Shown: one piece after another, positions 11,326-22,290 of the stretch | Layout: each line of letters starts with the position of its first letter | Position numbering within the stretch: position 1 is the first letter of the stretch | Assembly: GCA_029531795.1 (NCBI GenBank) | Contig: JAPEIS010000008.1 | Coordinates: 124,001-188,000 of the forward strand | DNA from: Sclerotinia nivalis | Taxonomy: Eukaryota > Ascomycota > Leotiomycetes > Helotiales > Sclerotiniaceae | Direction: 5' to 3' | DNA: 64,000 bases | The notes under the pieces: generated by a model | What the model saw: the letters and a program-made list of their open reading frames with translations, nothing else | Told to the model about the DNA's origin: nothing | The model's database searches: none | Program-made: the position numbers and the translations under genes

Positions 11326-11826
11326 TCACAATGATTCTTGATCTGGTGTAATAACAGCTCGCCAAGTGATACGTGTTTCTTCTCCATCCATACCAATAGC
11401 CACCATCTCTAGGACTTCCTCCTCCCTCAGACCCTCCATGATAGAATCGTGGCTATTTCCTCCCATCTTGCGAGATCCACTTCTGCGAGCCTCTCCTGTC
11501 TTCTTCATCTTTGAAGGACTTTTGAATTCATTCAAGATCTCTGGGAGGTCAATGAAGATCACTTCCTGAGTATTTGCTTCTCTTCCGATTTCCTTTGCAA
11601 CTTCATTTTCAGTGATGACTTCATTTTCGACTTCATTTTCGACTTCATTTTCGACTTCTTTTTCAGACTCAACCTCAGTGATGATTTGTCTTTCGGCGTT
11701 CTTCTTGGTGTTGGCTCTTTTTTCTTCATCCAGTCTTATTTTCTCATCCATTTTGGCCTGTTTTATGCTAGCCTTTATTTTGCGTTTGTTGAAATGCTTT
11801 TTGATGAGGGCCCTGATTTTACACAT
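11326..11826 (-). CDS. Small charged protein with tandem ENEV repeats, unrecognised
   Basis: An ATG at 11826 opens 166 codons to a TGA at 11326-11328. The first 50 residues are strongly basic, then Lys/Glu-mixed and helical. A tandem of Glu-Asn/Lys-Glu-Val units follows at about residues 55-75, encoded by near-identical 12-bp repeats. The C-terminal half is mixed and ends in a compact segment with a Trp (RITWRAVI). No membrane segment or signal peptide is seen. The ATG start, the length and the change of composition at the stop favour a real gene, but I recognise no family. It could be a lineage-specific nuclear or coiled-coil protein. Confidence 0.5.
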   Translation of the reverse strand: MCKIRALIKKHFNKRKIKASIKQAKMDEKIRLDEEKRANTKKNAERQIITEVESEKEVENEVENEVENEVITENEVAKEIGREANTQEVIFIDLPEILNEFKSPSKMKKTGEARRSGSRKMGGNSHDSIMEGLREEEVLEMVAIGMDGEETRITWRAVITPDQESL

Positions 11827-14800
11827 TTTGAGAACTTGTTTTTAATGTTTTGTGATGAAAAGTTGTTAAATGTGATGAAGAAATCGCTAGATGTGGTGAG
11901 AACCGTTGAATGTGGTGTGAAAAAGTTGTATGGGTGACAAGAGGTAGATATGTATCGCTGGTAAATGTGAAAATAGAGGTAGAGTAAATTGTATGGTTTA
12001 AATAATTTTTTTTATCCATGGGTGGGTGGTGTACTGTATATAACCCTTGGTGACCGTTTAAACTGACTAAGTACGGGCTTTGATAGATAACTATCCTTAG
12101 TGCTAGTGCTCTAAGCCGTATTAAACATGGGAAAATATACCGACAATTTCAAAGTTCGAATTTTGCAAGAGCTCATTGTATCATATATCTTACAGCCTTC
12201 CGAATACTCGTACAATTTTATTCTGAGGGTTCTTATCCCACCTTGTCGCCTTACTTTCGATTTCCATGTAACTGGTGCAGCTTTAAGCCCTCAGTTATTG
12301 TTTTATTCCTAAGTCACCGGTGAATTTATTTGAGAATATTGCCCATAGGAAAGTGTCCTGATAGAATATTCGATAAGGGCTGAACTACTGATAGCGTGGC
12401 AAAATAGTGGTTACCCCGCCTTGGTCCAGGTTGGGTGTTAAATTTACACACTAGATAGTTATATAACGCAACTATTGAATCATTATTAGATGCCATTATT
12501 CACGTTTTCAAATTGAATTGTATACTGTATGAGACATGTTACTTTGGAGTTGATATCATTTATTTATTGACACTATACTAGAATTCATTGCTCACATCCT
12601 TGAATATCCCCCATCGATGTTAAGTACCAGAAACCGACAACACTAATTAAAGCTAAGCCTAGAATGAAAAAAATCGTTTTTGATACAATGGCCTAAACTA
12701 CTGACACATATTGTTCTCGCTTACGAAAGTCCGCCCAACTATTTTTACCCAAGTAATTCTTATCATGACGTAGTATAATCCCAATATTTGCAACTCCACA
12801 TAATTACTCCAATCCTGTGATTCCAAACTCAATAAACTACCAGTTTTCGTGTCTCTAGGTATATTGACGCCTTTCAGCGCGTAACTGAAACATAGTGCGT
12901 GGTTGTTTTATCTGCGAGGCTTCTTAATGGCTTCGTGAATGATAGTCCGATCTAGAATACAAAACGTCAGCAAGGATTTTTAAACTAAACAAGCATTAAA
13001 AGGTAAAGGAGGCAAAAATAATTACCTGGAGTTTTAAAAGCCTCCTCGACCCCTCTCCATCCTCTGAAGATCTCAATTCAGTGTTTCTAATAGTCCAGGC
13101 TGCAGTCCGACAATAAAAAACTTTTGTCTCCTGGAGGCAATTGGGATGTTCAGATTATTTAAAATATTAAATAAACTTCAAATATTGAGTGATTCAAAAA
13201 ATCAAAGTTCAAAACTAGTGTTCTAGTCGGAACCTTTCGATTTCCGTTAACACCTAATTCAACGCCTCCATTTAGGTTTTCCCATTTTTATTGATAATCA
13301 TGAAAAGTAACACTGTTTCAATCAACGCATTCATTCTCTGTTTCGGACTCGTGACTTGAGGGCTGCCTCTAATGGTATTTACTCTGATGTATTCTTTCGT
13401 GTCGTCTTTTCGAGATGGAAGAGCAGCTAATGAGGCCCAAAAAAAGAAAATTATGTTCGGGATTAGATGTGATGAGCTCATGATTTTGATTGCGGAAATC
13501 GTGACGTTTGTAGAATAAAAAAGGCTGAGATTCGAAAAGTCCACAAAGAGATTTTGAAATATTTGGGTTGTATGATCGTAGTGATCTTGAGAGAGACAAG
13601 GCAGATATGGGTCAAATGTGTTGTTTATGTTGGAGAAGGAACGAGGATTATGGAACTTATATTTTGGAGAATTCGAGGTTTGTGGGGTTCGTAAGACTAG
13701 ATAATTTAGTGTCGGGATTTGATGGGATGATCTTCGATCAGTACAAATAGGGGAGTTCGGTTAAATTAGTCTAACCGTTTTAGGCATACTACAGCTCCAA
13801 ACGTACGGCTAGATTGTTCTAGAGCAATTCTGACCACAACTGTACTACGTGGTCATTTCACTGAAATTCTAGTTTCAAATATGCGAAATTCAGAGTTAGC
13901 TCTGCTAAATTAGATTCATTTTGGTCTTCTCGCGGTGAACGAGATAAATCGTATACCGAGATTGAATACCTATATACCTAATAGGCCTTCTAATATTCTC
14001 AACGTGCCGCTTCTGACTTATCAATCAGAAGATCTTTCGGGTTCAAATGCCCTGATCCTAATTTGACAATCAAATGGTAACTCACTCTTAAACCTGGCGG
14101 TTTGTTGCTTGGCTGAATAGGTGGGAAAATCACATATACCCCGAGGCAACTCCCTCGGAGATTCAATCGTTCCCTTTCATTAAGCGCTCTACTACCTCCG
14201 TACATTACCCATCAAGAAAACTATTTCTCGACGCTAGTGTAGCTATAACGTCTCAGGATTTAGTACCGAGCATTAGATTGTTTTGTTGCACATCAGGATT
14301 AGAGTGGAAGACTATATACCCTGGTCTCTCCAACCCCGTTTACTCCAATGCAAGTTATGACCTACTGATGCCCATTCCCGAACACAAGCCCAAAGCCATA
14401 TCTCAACACTCTATTGAGATTACGAATGAACCAAAGAGAGATATGGAATGTATAAACCTACAAAAAACGAGGCGTTTTTGAATATCTCTTTATGTTTAAA
14501 ACCTAAAGCCATGTAATGATCATCCATCGCTGTCCACATGAACTTTTGGACAGGCTACAGATTCTTCATAATAAGTACTTATTAGACCTTGCGAAATTTG
14601 AAGGGTAGTCGTTACATACTTCTTCATGGAAGAGATCTGAAGAGCGTTCTCTACATCATCCTATCTTCTCACATCTGTACATTCTTTTTCATAAACCAAT
14701 GAGAATAAAATATTAAAGAAGATCACAAGCTCTATGTACGGCGGAATTGTGACAAGAGTTGGAAAATTTCTCAAATACTCAAAGAACATGATCATCATAC

Positions 14801-14970
14801 ACAAGCCGTGAGTGCGCGAAACATAGGGAATGTATCCGCATGTAACGATAATGAAGGGCATTGCTGTTCGTACACGAGAACGTACGCGAGAACGGATATT
14901 TAAATACCAATGGCCGAATGGGATAATTATATTTAGGGCCAGCTTTGATAGGGAGTGACAGAGATGAAAA

Positions 14971-15023
<53 letters not shown>

Positions 15024-15263
15024 ACCCAAGTAATTTACATTTCATGCACAAAAATTCCGTAAAGTCCAGAATTGACTTGTCATCCTAGTCACTACTGACG
15101 GCGCAAAACAGTCACCCGCAAAAGCTAAGCTGAGCTTAGATGGACGGCTATCATGCTTTTGAGTTGCTACAACACTTGCTGCAGCATTTCATATCACAAC
15201 TCACATCAGCCTAAATGGACATACCGTCAAACTCTTTAATTTGATATTGAATTCGTGATATAA
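11827..15263. other. Long gene-poor stretch
   Basis: No convincing gene in about 3.4 kb. Short frames such as 12127-12312 (61 codons from ATG) and the minus-strand frame at 13272-13544 lack a domain or splice support. A tRNA-like region lies at 13980-14200 (see findings). An (AAT)n microsatellite occupies 14971-15021. Confidence 0.55.
14971..15021 (+). repeat. (AAT)n microsatellite, about 17 copies
   Basis: A pure trinucleotide repeat about 240 bp downstream of the TSR3 stop codon. It generates an artefactual poly-Leu/poly-Ile open frame on the minus strand. Confidence 0.95.
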
Positions 15264-16472
15264 CTACCACTTTTTCGGTGCACCAACGACTGTCCTAGAA
15301 AATGTAGCACTGGCAATCGTTGGAGCCACGGCCTTGGCTTTCTCTTTTGCCATTATACCAGTTCTATCTGTGACAGGAGTGGCATCAATGATGTTGTCAA
15401 ACTCATCATCTTCTCCATTATCCGAATCCGCTTCGACCTCAGAGTCTTCTTTCAATGGTACAGGCCTTGAGATCTTTTCTGGAGCTGCTTTTTGATTTGC
15501 GGTCTGTGGATTTGAAAAGGGTTTAGAGGCGAGGACTCGCCGACGGAATTCTGCCATTTCTTCTTCATCATCCTCATCATCGGAGATCGCAAATGGATCC
15601 TTATCTTCTTTCTCCTCCTCATCATCCTCATCGTCGTCAGCCTGTGGTTTCTTTTTTGGTTGTTCTTTACCAAGGTATATTCCGTCGACTTCGTCACCAC
15701 TGTCTTTTCCCTCTTCATCTTCTTCATCTTCATCCTCATCCTCATCATCTGAACTTTCAGGTAATCTATGATTCGTGTTTCCACTCTTCCAAATATCATC
15801 TTCACCATCTGGACCACCCTCTCTACTCTCTTTATATTCCCTCTCCAATTTCTCCATCCAGACTTCCTGGGCCTTTTTTATCTCTTCTTCGTCTTTGCAT
15901 GCTGCATATCGCTTTAAAATGCTGGAATTGATATCCAGAAATGATCGGCCGTAGTTGAAAGGCTCTAAAATTTGCTCCGCCCAATCCTCAAATCCGCATA
16001 TATAGAACGCAGCTCCCAAAGCCTCCACACAATTTAACCTCCAAGGTTTACCATAATTGACCGAGTTCGCCGCGACGAGATATGGCAACAGTCTCTCACA
16101 TTTTCCACCTATCTTCGCCCAAGGAACTTCTGATGTGCGGGCCCACGAACATTCTACAACTGCCGCACCGTATTGCAACATGATTTCGCGATCCGCCGGT
16201 GATATTGTAGCTTTCGCATTAGGAGATATAATGACACCTTGGTGTTTCTGACCAACATGTAACTCTCGCATAAGATTGAGCTTCATGAGTTTCTTCCCCG
16301 AACATCGTTTTGGATCGCAGTGACCGAGATCCCAACATGCAGCTTTGAAAGCGGGACGAGAGGAGCGGGGTTGTGATTCATCGTCAGAATTGTTACGCGG
16401 ACCTCGATTTCGGGGAGGATTGCTATATTTTTTGCCTCGAGAGGAGAAGTTATCTTTCTTGTGTCGGACCAT
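15264..16472 (-). CDS. TSR3: 18S rRNA aminocarboxypropyltransferase Tsr3
   Basis: A single-exon gene of 402 codons; I chose the ATG at 16472 (MVRHKKDN) over an upstream in-frame TTG. After a basic, disordered N-terminus of about 45 residues comes the conserved Tsr3/DUF367 core. It has WDLGHCDPKRCSGKK near residue 47, ISPADREIMLQYG, VVECSWAR, RLLPYLVAANSVNYGKPW and NCVEALGAAFYICG, covering roughly residues 45-215. The C-terminal half is a long acidic, disordered tail with Asp/Glu runs, which fungal Tsr3 proteins often have. Known family role: transfer of the 3-amino-3-carboxypropyl group from S-adenosylmethionine to the hypermodified pseudouridine of 18S rRNA, late in cytoplasmic 40S maturation. 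It is divergent from the GGA gene, with about 300 bp between the start codons. Confidence 0.93.
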   Translation of the reverse strand: MVRHKKDNFSSRGKKYSNPPRNRGPRNNSDDESQPRSSRPAFKAACWDLGHCDPKRCSGKKLMKLNLMRELHVGQKHQGVIISPNAKATISPADREIMLQYGAAVVECSWARTSEVPWAKIGGKCERLLPYLVAANSVNYGKPWRLNCVEALGAAFYICGFEDWAEQILEPFNYGRSFLDINSSILKRYAACKDEEEIKKAQEVWMEKLEREYKESREGGPDGEDDIWKSGNTNHRLPESSDDEDEDEDEEDEEGKDSGDEVDGIYLGKEQPKKKPQADDDEDDEEEKEDKDPFAISDDEDDEEEMAEFRRRVLASKPFSNPQTANQKAAPEKISRPVPLKEDSEVEADSDNGEDDEFDNIIDATPVTDRTGIMAKEKAKAVAPTIASATFSRTVVGAPKKW

Positions 16473-16768
16473 GGTGTAAGTATGTAGATTGTCCAAATAT
16501 GTAACGGTTCGTTTCCAAAAGAAGAAGTAAACCTTGAAGGTGATGATATCAAAATCGAGGTGGGGAAGCCAAGAAATGTTCAGCCTTGCAAGTAAGGCTG
16601 ACTAAGCATACTTTCATCATTCCCAAAGCCCAATCGTGTCCACCCCACTGAGCTCACCCACAACTCCCACTCGCGCCGCATCAGCTCAAATACGAAGTTT
16701 CCACAACCAACACTTTCTTTTTAACCCAACAACATTCCGCTTGGTAATATACAATAACATACCTCCAA

Positions 16769-18927
16769 ATGGAGGCAGCTTCCGCAAGAATGGCGGCACG
16801 AGATCGTTTCTCCATGATGGGAGATCCGGGACCCTCCCCTCTCCAACGATATATTCAGCAAGCATGCTCCCCTGATAATTATGAGCCAAATCTTGCTATG
16901 AACCTCGAAATTTCCGACCTTATAAATTCGAAAAAAGGAAGTGCGCCACGAGAAGCAGCTATTGCAATTGTCAATTATATCAATCATCGCAACCCAAATG
17001 TTGCAATACTGGCACTTTCCTTGTTGGACATTTGTGTGAAGAATTGCGGATATCCATTTCACTTGCAGATTAGTACAAAGGAGTTCTTAAATGAATTAGT
17101 GAGGAGATTTCCAGAACGACCACCGCTCAGACCGAGTAAAGTACAAATGAAGATCTTAGAAGCTATCGAGGAGTGGAGGGGGACAATATGTCAGACTTCG
17201 AGGTACAAAGAGGATTTAGGTTTCATTAGGGATATGCATAGGCTATTAAGTTATAAGGGATATGTCTTCCCAGAGGTTAGGGTAGAGGACGCCGCAGTGC
17301 TGAACCCGAGTGATGTAAGTTTAGTGGTTGATTGAGGATGATTAGGACAGCAGACTGATGATATCACAGAATTTAAAATCTGCTGAGGAGATGGAAGAAG
17401 AGGAAAAGGAGGCACAATCTGCGAAGTTACAAGAATTAATTCGTCGTGGTGGACCCGAGGATTTGCAGGAAGCCAACAGGTTAATGAAAATTATGGCAGG
17501 ATACGATACGAGGTCGAAAACGGATTATCGAGCCAAAGCCGCAGAGGAAGTTGGGAAAGTTCAGCAGAAAGCCAGATTATTGGAAGAACGACTCGAGGAA
17601 TTCAAGCCTGGAGATATTATGACGGAAGGCGATGTTTATGAAGAACTTGCCTCAGCTCTTCAGAGTGCGCATCCCAAAATACAGAAAATGTGTGAAGAGG
17701 AATCGGACGATCACGAAGCTGTCGCAAAGCTCTTGGAAATCAACGATAGTATCCATCGTACTGTGGAGCGATATAAGCTGATGAAGAAGGGTGACGTGGA
17801 TGCAGCTTCAAAGATTGCCAAGGGCACCCTTGGTACCAGTACAGGGGTCAGCAAGAATGCCGCAAATGAACTCTCCTTGATCGATTTTGATGGTGAACCG
17901 GAGACTAATGGAAGCTCTTCTACGAATAATGCTTCAGCGAGCACTTCTCAACCAGGTGGTTTAGAAGATGACCTACTTGGGTTGTCTATGGGGGATACTT
18001 CATATGGCGAAGGCGGTGGCATCTCTCTTGGATTTGGGAACAATACCAGTAAGTTGCACTTAAAATATTTTGAATCCGCCGTCTTAACAAACTCTAGATA
18101 TTCCCGGCCCAGCGTTATTATCTTCAACGACTGAAAACAGCACTGCGAATGGACCCATTCCAACCAGATCTCCGGCTCCTTCAAATATACCTGTGAAACC
18201 CGATTATTCTGCTTTTTCAGCATTTGGATCCTCACAACCACCATCGAAACCAGTTACTCCACAACCATCTCTCTTTCAGCAGCAACAACTGCTGCAACAG
18301 CAACAAGCCGCAGCTTCGAGACCTCCCTCGAATATCGATCCCTTTGCCGCTCTAACATCGCCATCAAGGCAAACTACTCCTCAGCAGTCTGGCTCCATGT
18401 TCGATTTTGCGAATCCCAAACCCCCTGTATCTCATGCAGCGAATGCTCCGGCACCTGCAGCAGATGATGACGAATGGGCATTTTCATCTGCCTTACCCGA
18501 GGGTCTTCCATCTACAAACGATTTAACTATTAATAATACCAACCTCAAAATATCCTTAAATGCTACCCGCGAACCTATTACACCTGATGTCATCACTTTG
18601 TCCATTGCATTTTCAAATAATTCGAACGAGCCAATATCTGATTTAACCTTTCAAGCCGCAGTCACTAAGGTATGTTTATTTCTGTCTACCTTTAATTTGC
18701 TTTGAAGATACTAATGCCATGAATAGGGTTATACACTCAAACTGCAACCCCAAAGTGGTCGGAGGCTCAATCCTCGCCAAAACTCGGGCATCACCCAAAA
18801 GATATACCTGCAAGGTGTGGAACACGGGAAAGGCGATCAGGTGAAGATGAGGTGGAAGTGTTCGTACCAACTTGGTTCCCAAAACTCTAATGAGCAAGGC
18901 GAAATCGCGAGTTTAGGAATCTCTTGA
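16769..18927 (+). CDS. GGA-type clathrin adaptor (VHS-GAT-GAE)
   Basis: Four exons by frame and splice consensus: 16769-17314, 17370-18048, 18098-18669 and 18727-18927, giving about 665 residues with introns of 49-57 bp. The VHS domain spans roughly residues 20-170 (LALSLLDICVKNCGYPFHLQ, RYKEDLGFI). The GAT domain follows (LQELIRRGGPEDLQEANRLM, then a helical bundle to about residue 320). A Ser/Pro/Gln-rich hinge holds a clathrin-box-like LIDFD. The GAE ear starts near residue 540 (LKISLNATREPITPDVITL) and continues into exon 4. GGAs are monomeric adaptors that bind Arf1-GTP, clathrin and cargo at the trans-Golgi for delivery to endosomes and the vacuole. An alternative start is the Met seven codons downstream. 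It is the homologue of yeast Gga1/Gga2. Confidence 0.93.
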
Positions 18928-20964
18928 TGGGGATGATGATTGAGATGAAAGCTGTATTCAAGGGATTATAACTGGAGGAGGATGTCGAGGAATTATGTTA
19001 TGCGGCGGAACGTATGCCTAGATGTACGAAAGTTCGAGCGATATAGTTCAGATTAAGGAGCACATTACAATACATGGAGGTTATGGATACCTGGCTACGG
19101 CCGATATCAGCTAAATTCTATTTCAAATCCCCTGCAACCTGCTTCAGCTGTACTCCTTGTTTACTGTCCTGATGCTGGTGAGGACTTATCTTACTTTATA
19201 TTTCCGTCTTCCAGAAAGTAAGGTCTTTAGAATCTGACCTTCGGATTGTTGCAACAAAGTTGGGTGTTGGAGAATTGCTCCACGTCAAAGAAGCCGGCGG
19301 TTTATGCCCAATCAGTGAAACCTCATTATTTAAGCTACAGTGTGGAATCCATGTTGCGGGAAAGCTTTACAAAAGGTATATTCGGACCTGCGTAAACACA
19401 CAACGAAATTTGCCTAGGTTTCTAGAGACTACTCCATCGAGTCCCTGTGGAGTTGAATATATTCCTTGAACAAAATTTCCTACCGTACAAAACGCAAACT
19501 CCTTCCTACCACGAACACGAAATATCAAGTGGATTTGAGTGTCAATATATCTGAATATTAGGTTTTTCTCATGGTAAACTGAATGCATAATGTCTATTAC
19601 GCAAATATTGTTGGAATAATTGGATCTCTTAGTCTAGGACCTCATCTACTATACTCCCTCCTAACAAATTCAGAGTTTCCAGAAATGGCAGGAATAATCG
19701 ATTAGCTCTTTGAATGTCTTTCTTCCAAAGTATCTTTTGCAAAGCTTGCAAAGATTCTTTGCATTACCCTGCAAACCGGCACTATTCGGTTAGCTATTGT
19801 GCAAAGTTTTCGTAGGACTCCGATCCCGTGAATTGGAAATACGTCGATGATATTGAAGCTAAAGTGCCGAGAGTCCTCAGATGTGCAACAGAATAATTTA
19901 CTGAAGCTAGTTAGTATCTAGAGTAGTCTTGATCATAGATTATGACATTTTTGAGGTTTAGTTATTAGTGATGCTTGTCTATTCCTCGCCCCAAAAGTAG
20001 CCAAATTTAGTTGGTGTGTAGTGGGGACATTTTCAAGGCCCAAAAGGTGTGACTTGGGATTTTCACGCCACATGTGCCAAATACTTCAAAAATGTGCTTT
20101 TGGTGCTGATGGAGGGAATTAAGAGGTTGCGATGATAGCTCAAGCTTAGTAAGGTATAAAATATGATTACAGAATATTCCAGGGAAACAAGGGCGCATAG
20201 AAGCCGCTTGATGCCGATTTTTTTTTTATTGTTCGAACAGGTTCTCCTACCTAAGTAAATAATATTATTCTTGTAGAAAACATATATCCTATCATTTAAA
20301 TATCTCAATGCATTTTCCTTTAATTCCTTCTTTTAACTTCCTGCCAGTTAAATTAAACTTCCTCTAGATGCCGAGGAAGTTCCATACAACAAGGAGTCTA
20401 TATATCTGGGAAGATTTTTCATCAATACTATGGCCTCTCCGGGACCTCGACATCAGTACAGGTGGGCATGGGATATTCGACACTCTCTCCCACCTTGAAC
20501 GCCAAAGATATTGATAGTAACTTCATGATACTACATACCCTCAATAGTCTTAACCCTAATCCGATATGGCCTCTTCCACCAATTACCATACTTTTACGGT
20601 GGACTTAGGGCCACGGAGTCAAAATCTTCTATTTTAGCCATAGCATTACGGAAGATAAGAAGACCAAAACCAATAGTGTCAAAATGTCAATTAGGTTATC
20701 GTTTGATCTTGGCTTGTTGTCTGTCTAGCGAGACTAGATGTTGTACTACTGTGTTAGCCTTTTAACTACTCAATTACCGTATTAGTAATGGATTCCAAAC
20801 ATCTACGTCAGGATGCACTTTACATCAATGATAACCATCTGGTCCCAACTATATTTTGACGAAAAAAAAACATCTGATCCGGTTTGAGTATCCAAGAATA
20901 TTTGTAGCTACTACCTCTCCAATTTTTAATTCTCCCATCGAATCCCGCATCTTTATACTCAACT
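18928..20964. other. Intergenic region
   Basis: About 2 kb with no supported gene. Short frames such as 19260-19469 and 20007-20308 are in AT-rich DNA without domain or splice evidence. Confidence 0.55.
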
Positions 20965-21624
20965 ATGCCTCAAAATCCACCACAACTTCCTGTTATCTCT
21001 AGCAACATGGCCACCCATCCAGACATCACCAACTTATCCCCAGAATTCATCAGAAAGATTCTCGATACCTACGTTATGCGGGGCTGCGATTGCAGTTACA
21101 CCTCTTCGCCCTCGCCAAAACTACCTCCATCTAATTTCTATTATCGTCTCGTGGATGGATTTTTCGTTTTCGCAATACTTGTTGTACTTTTACTCATCGC
21201 GATAGATCGCGGATGGATTGTTGTTGGTTACGAAAAATCCTCGCGCTGCAGTGGCGATGTGACTAATGAGCTCGACGGGTCCGTACCTGTAGGAAAGAGG
21301 GAAGAGGAGGAAACACAGGGTCTTTACAAATGGATTAAACGGGAACTAGAGAGATGGAAAGAAGAAAAGGAAGAATCCAAAAGAAAAGAGGATACCCTAA
21401 CTCCTGTCTTGGATGAGGCCCAGGGTCCGAAATTAAAGGTCATAGATCATGAATTGCAGAGTATGAATTTTGAACCTCTGAGAAGTGCAATGCGAAAGAG
21501 GGCTAGGTCTGGTCCTTTAAGTGTTCGTTTTGATGTAGAGGGGAAAGAGGTTTCACCGAAGTCATCACCTGAAAAGAGGAGTCCAGTTTTTACACCGAAC
21601 TGTCCGGATGAGGAGGTGTTTTGA
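20965..21624 (+). CDS. Small single-pass membrane protein, unrecognised
   Basis: ATG at 20965, 219 codons, one exon. About 70 residues without a clear signal peptide, including a Cys-Asp-Cys, precede a strong hydrophobic segment at roughly residues 68-90 (FFVFAILVVLLLIAI). A long hydrophilic tail follows: a Glu/Lys-rich helical stretch, then a Ser/Pro-rich end (SPKSSPEKRSP). The layout resembles the small single-pass proteins at 36-43 kb: short outer part, one membrane span, polar tail. No family was recognised and the topology is inferred only from the hydrophobic segment. Confidence 0.6.
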   Translation: MPQNPPQLPVISSNMATHPDITNLSPEFIRKILDTYVMRGCDCSYTSSPSPKLPPSNFYYRLVDGFFVFAILVVLLLIAIDRGWIVVGYEKSSRCSGDVTNELDGSVPVGKREEEETQGLYKWIKRELERWKEEKEESKRKEDTLTPVLDEAQGPKLKVIDHELQSMNFEPLRSAMRKRARSGPLSVRFDVEGKEVSPKSSPEKRSPVFTPNCPDEEVF

Positions 21625-22092
21625 TAGAGGGGGGTTTTATTGGGCTGGCTAAGGAGTGGTTTGCTATCTGCATAAGGATTTTGCTCACAGGTGATGGAGA
21701 GCAGTTATTACATTGTATTTCCATAATTTGGACACTGGGAGATATTTTGAGTATCTTGATAGCAACCTACTTCTTATGAATGCATTTTAACATCAAAAAT
21801 ACAACCACATACATTTAGCGTATAATAGTCATCAATCCATTCATCTGAGGTCTTCATGAACTTTTTTGATACTGTATTTAATCTCGTAATGGCAACCTTA
21901 GGATAATATTTTTGGTCTCTAAATTTTCAACTCCTAATTATCTCAATAGATCAATGGCATTGAAGCAGTTACCCACTTGCTCTTATGTTTTCATCTATAG
22001 AGAGACTATCTCTCATTAACTAGCACAGGAAAAATCTTCTCACATATATGATTCATCGACCTAAACTCCCCCTAATACCTACCTAGCCAATA
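21625..22092. other. Intergenic region
   Basis: AT-rich, with nothing recognisable. Confidence 0.5.
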
Positions 22093-22290
22093 TTAAGCAC
22101 AAGCAAACCCTAGCGTTAAACACTTAGAGCAAATCCGACTTCTCCCCTCAGCCTTCCCAGGCCACTGGGGGTAGTACACGCACAATCCATTCTCCAATAT
22201 CGTCCTTGGCATAATCACACAACCCAGCAAAAACCCATCTCCACAACCGCAATTACACACCCTTCCCATCCCCCATCCCATCCCAACCAT
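22093..22290 (-). CDS. Possible small cysteine-rich protein
   Basis: ATG at 22290, 65 codons to a stop at 22093. The peptide has eight cysteines: Cys-Asn-Cys-Gly-Cys near the start, two single Cys in the middle, a Cys-x-x-Cys in a basic context (RSRICSKC) and a final Cys just before the stop. The Met/Gly-rich N-terminus is not a classical signal peptide. The paired cysteines could coordinate a metal. No family was recognised. It could be an exon of a longer gene, and it is short enough to be chance. Confidence 0.35.
   Translation of the reverse strand: MVGMGWGMGRVCNCGCGDGFLLGCVIMPRTILENGLCVYYPQWPGKAEGRSRICSKCLTLGFACA

Noticed and set aside
13272..13544. Minus-strand ORF with a hydrophobic start after an internal ATG (possible small secreted protein)
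   Set aside because: Low complexity, no cysteines, AT-rich surroundings and no promoter or splice evidence.
14661..15051. Minus-strand ORFs with long Leu or Ile runs
   Set aside because: They come from the (AAT)n microsatellite and have no other protein features.
15593..15931. Plus-strand His/Pro/Ser-rich ORF
   Set aside because: Antisense to the acidic tail of TSR3.
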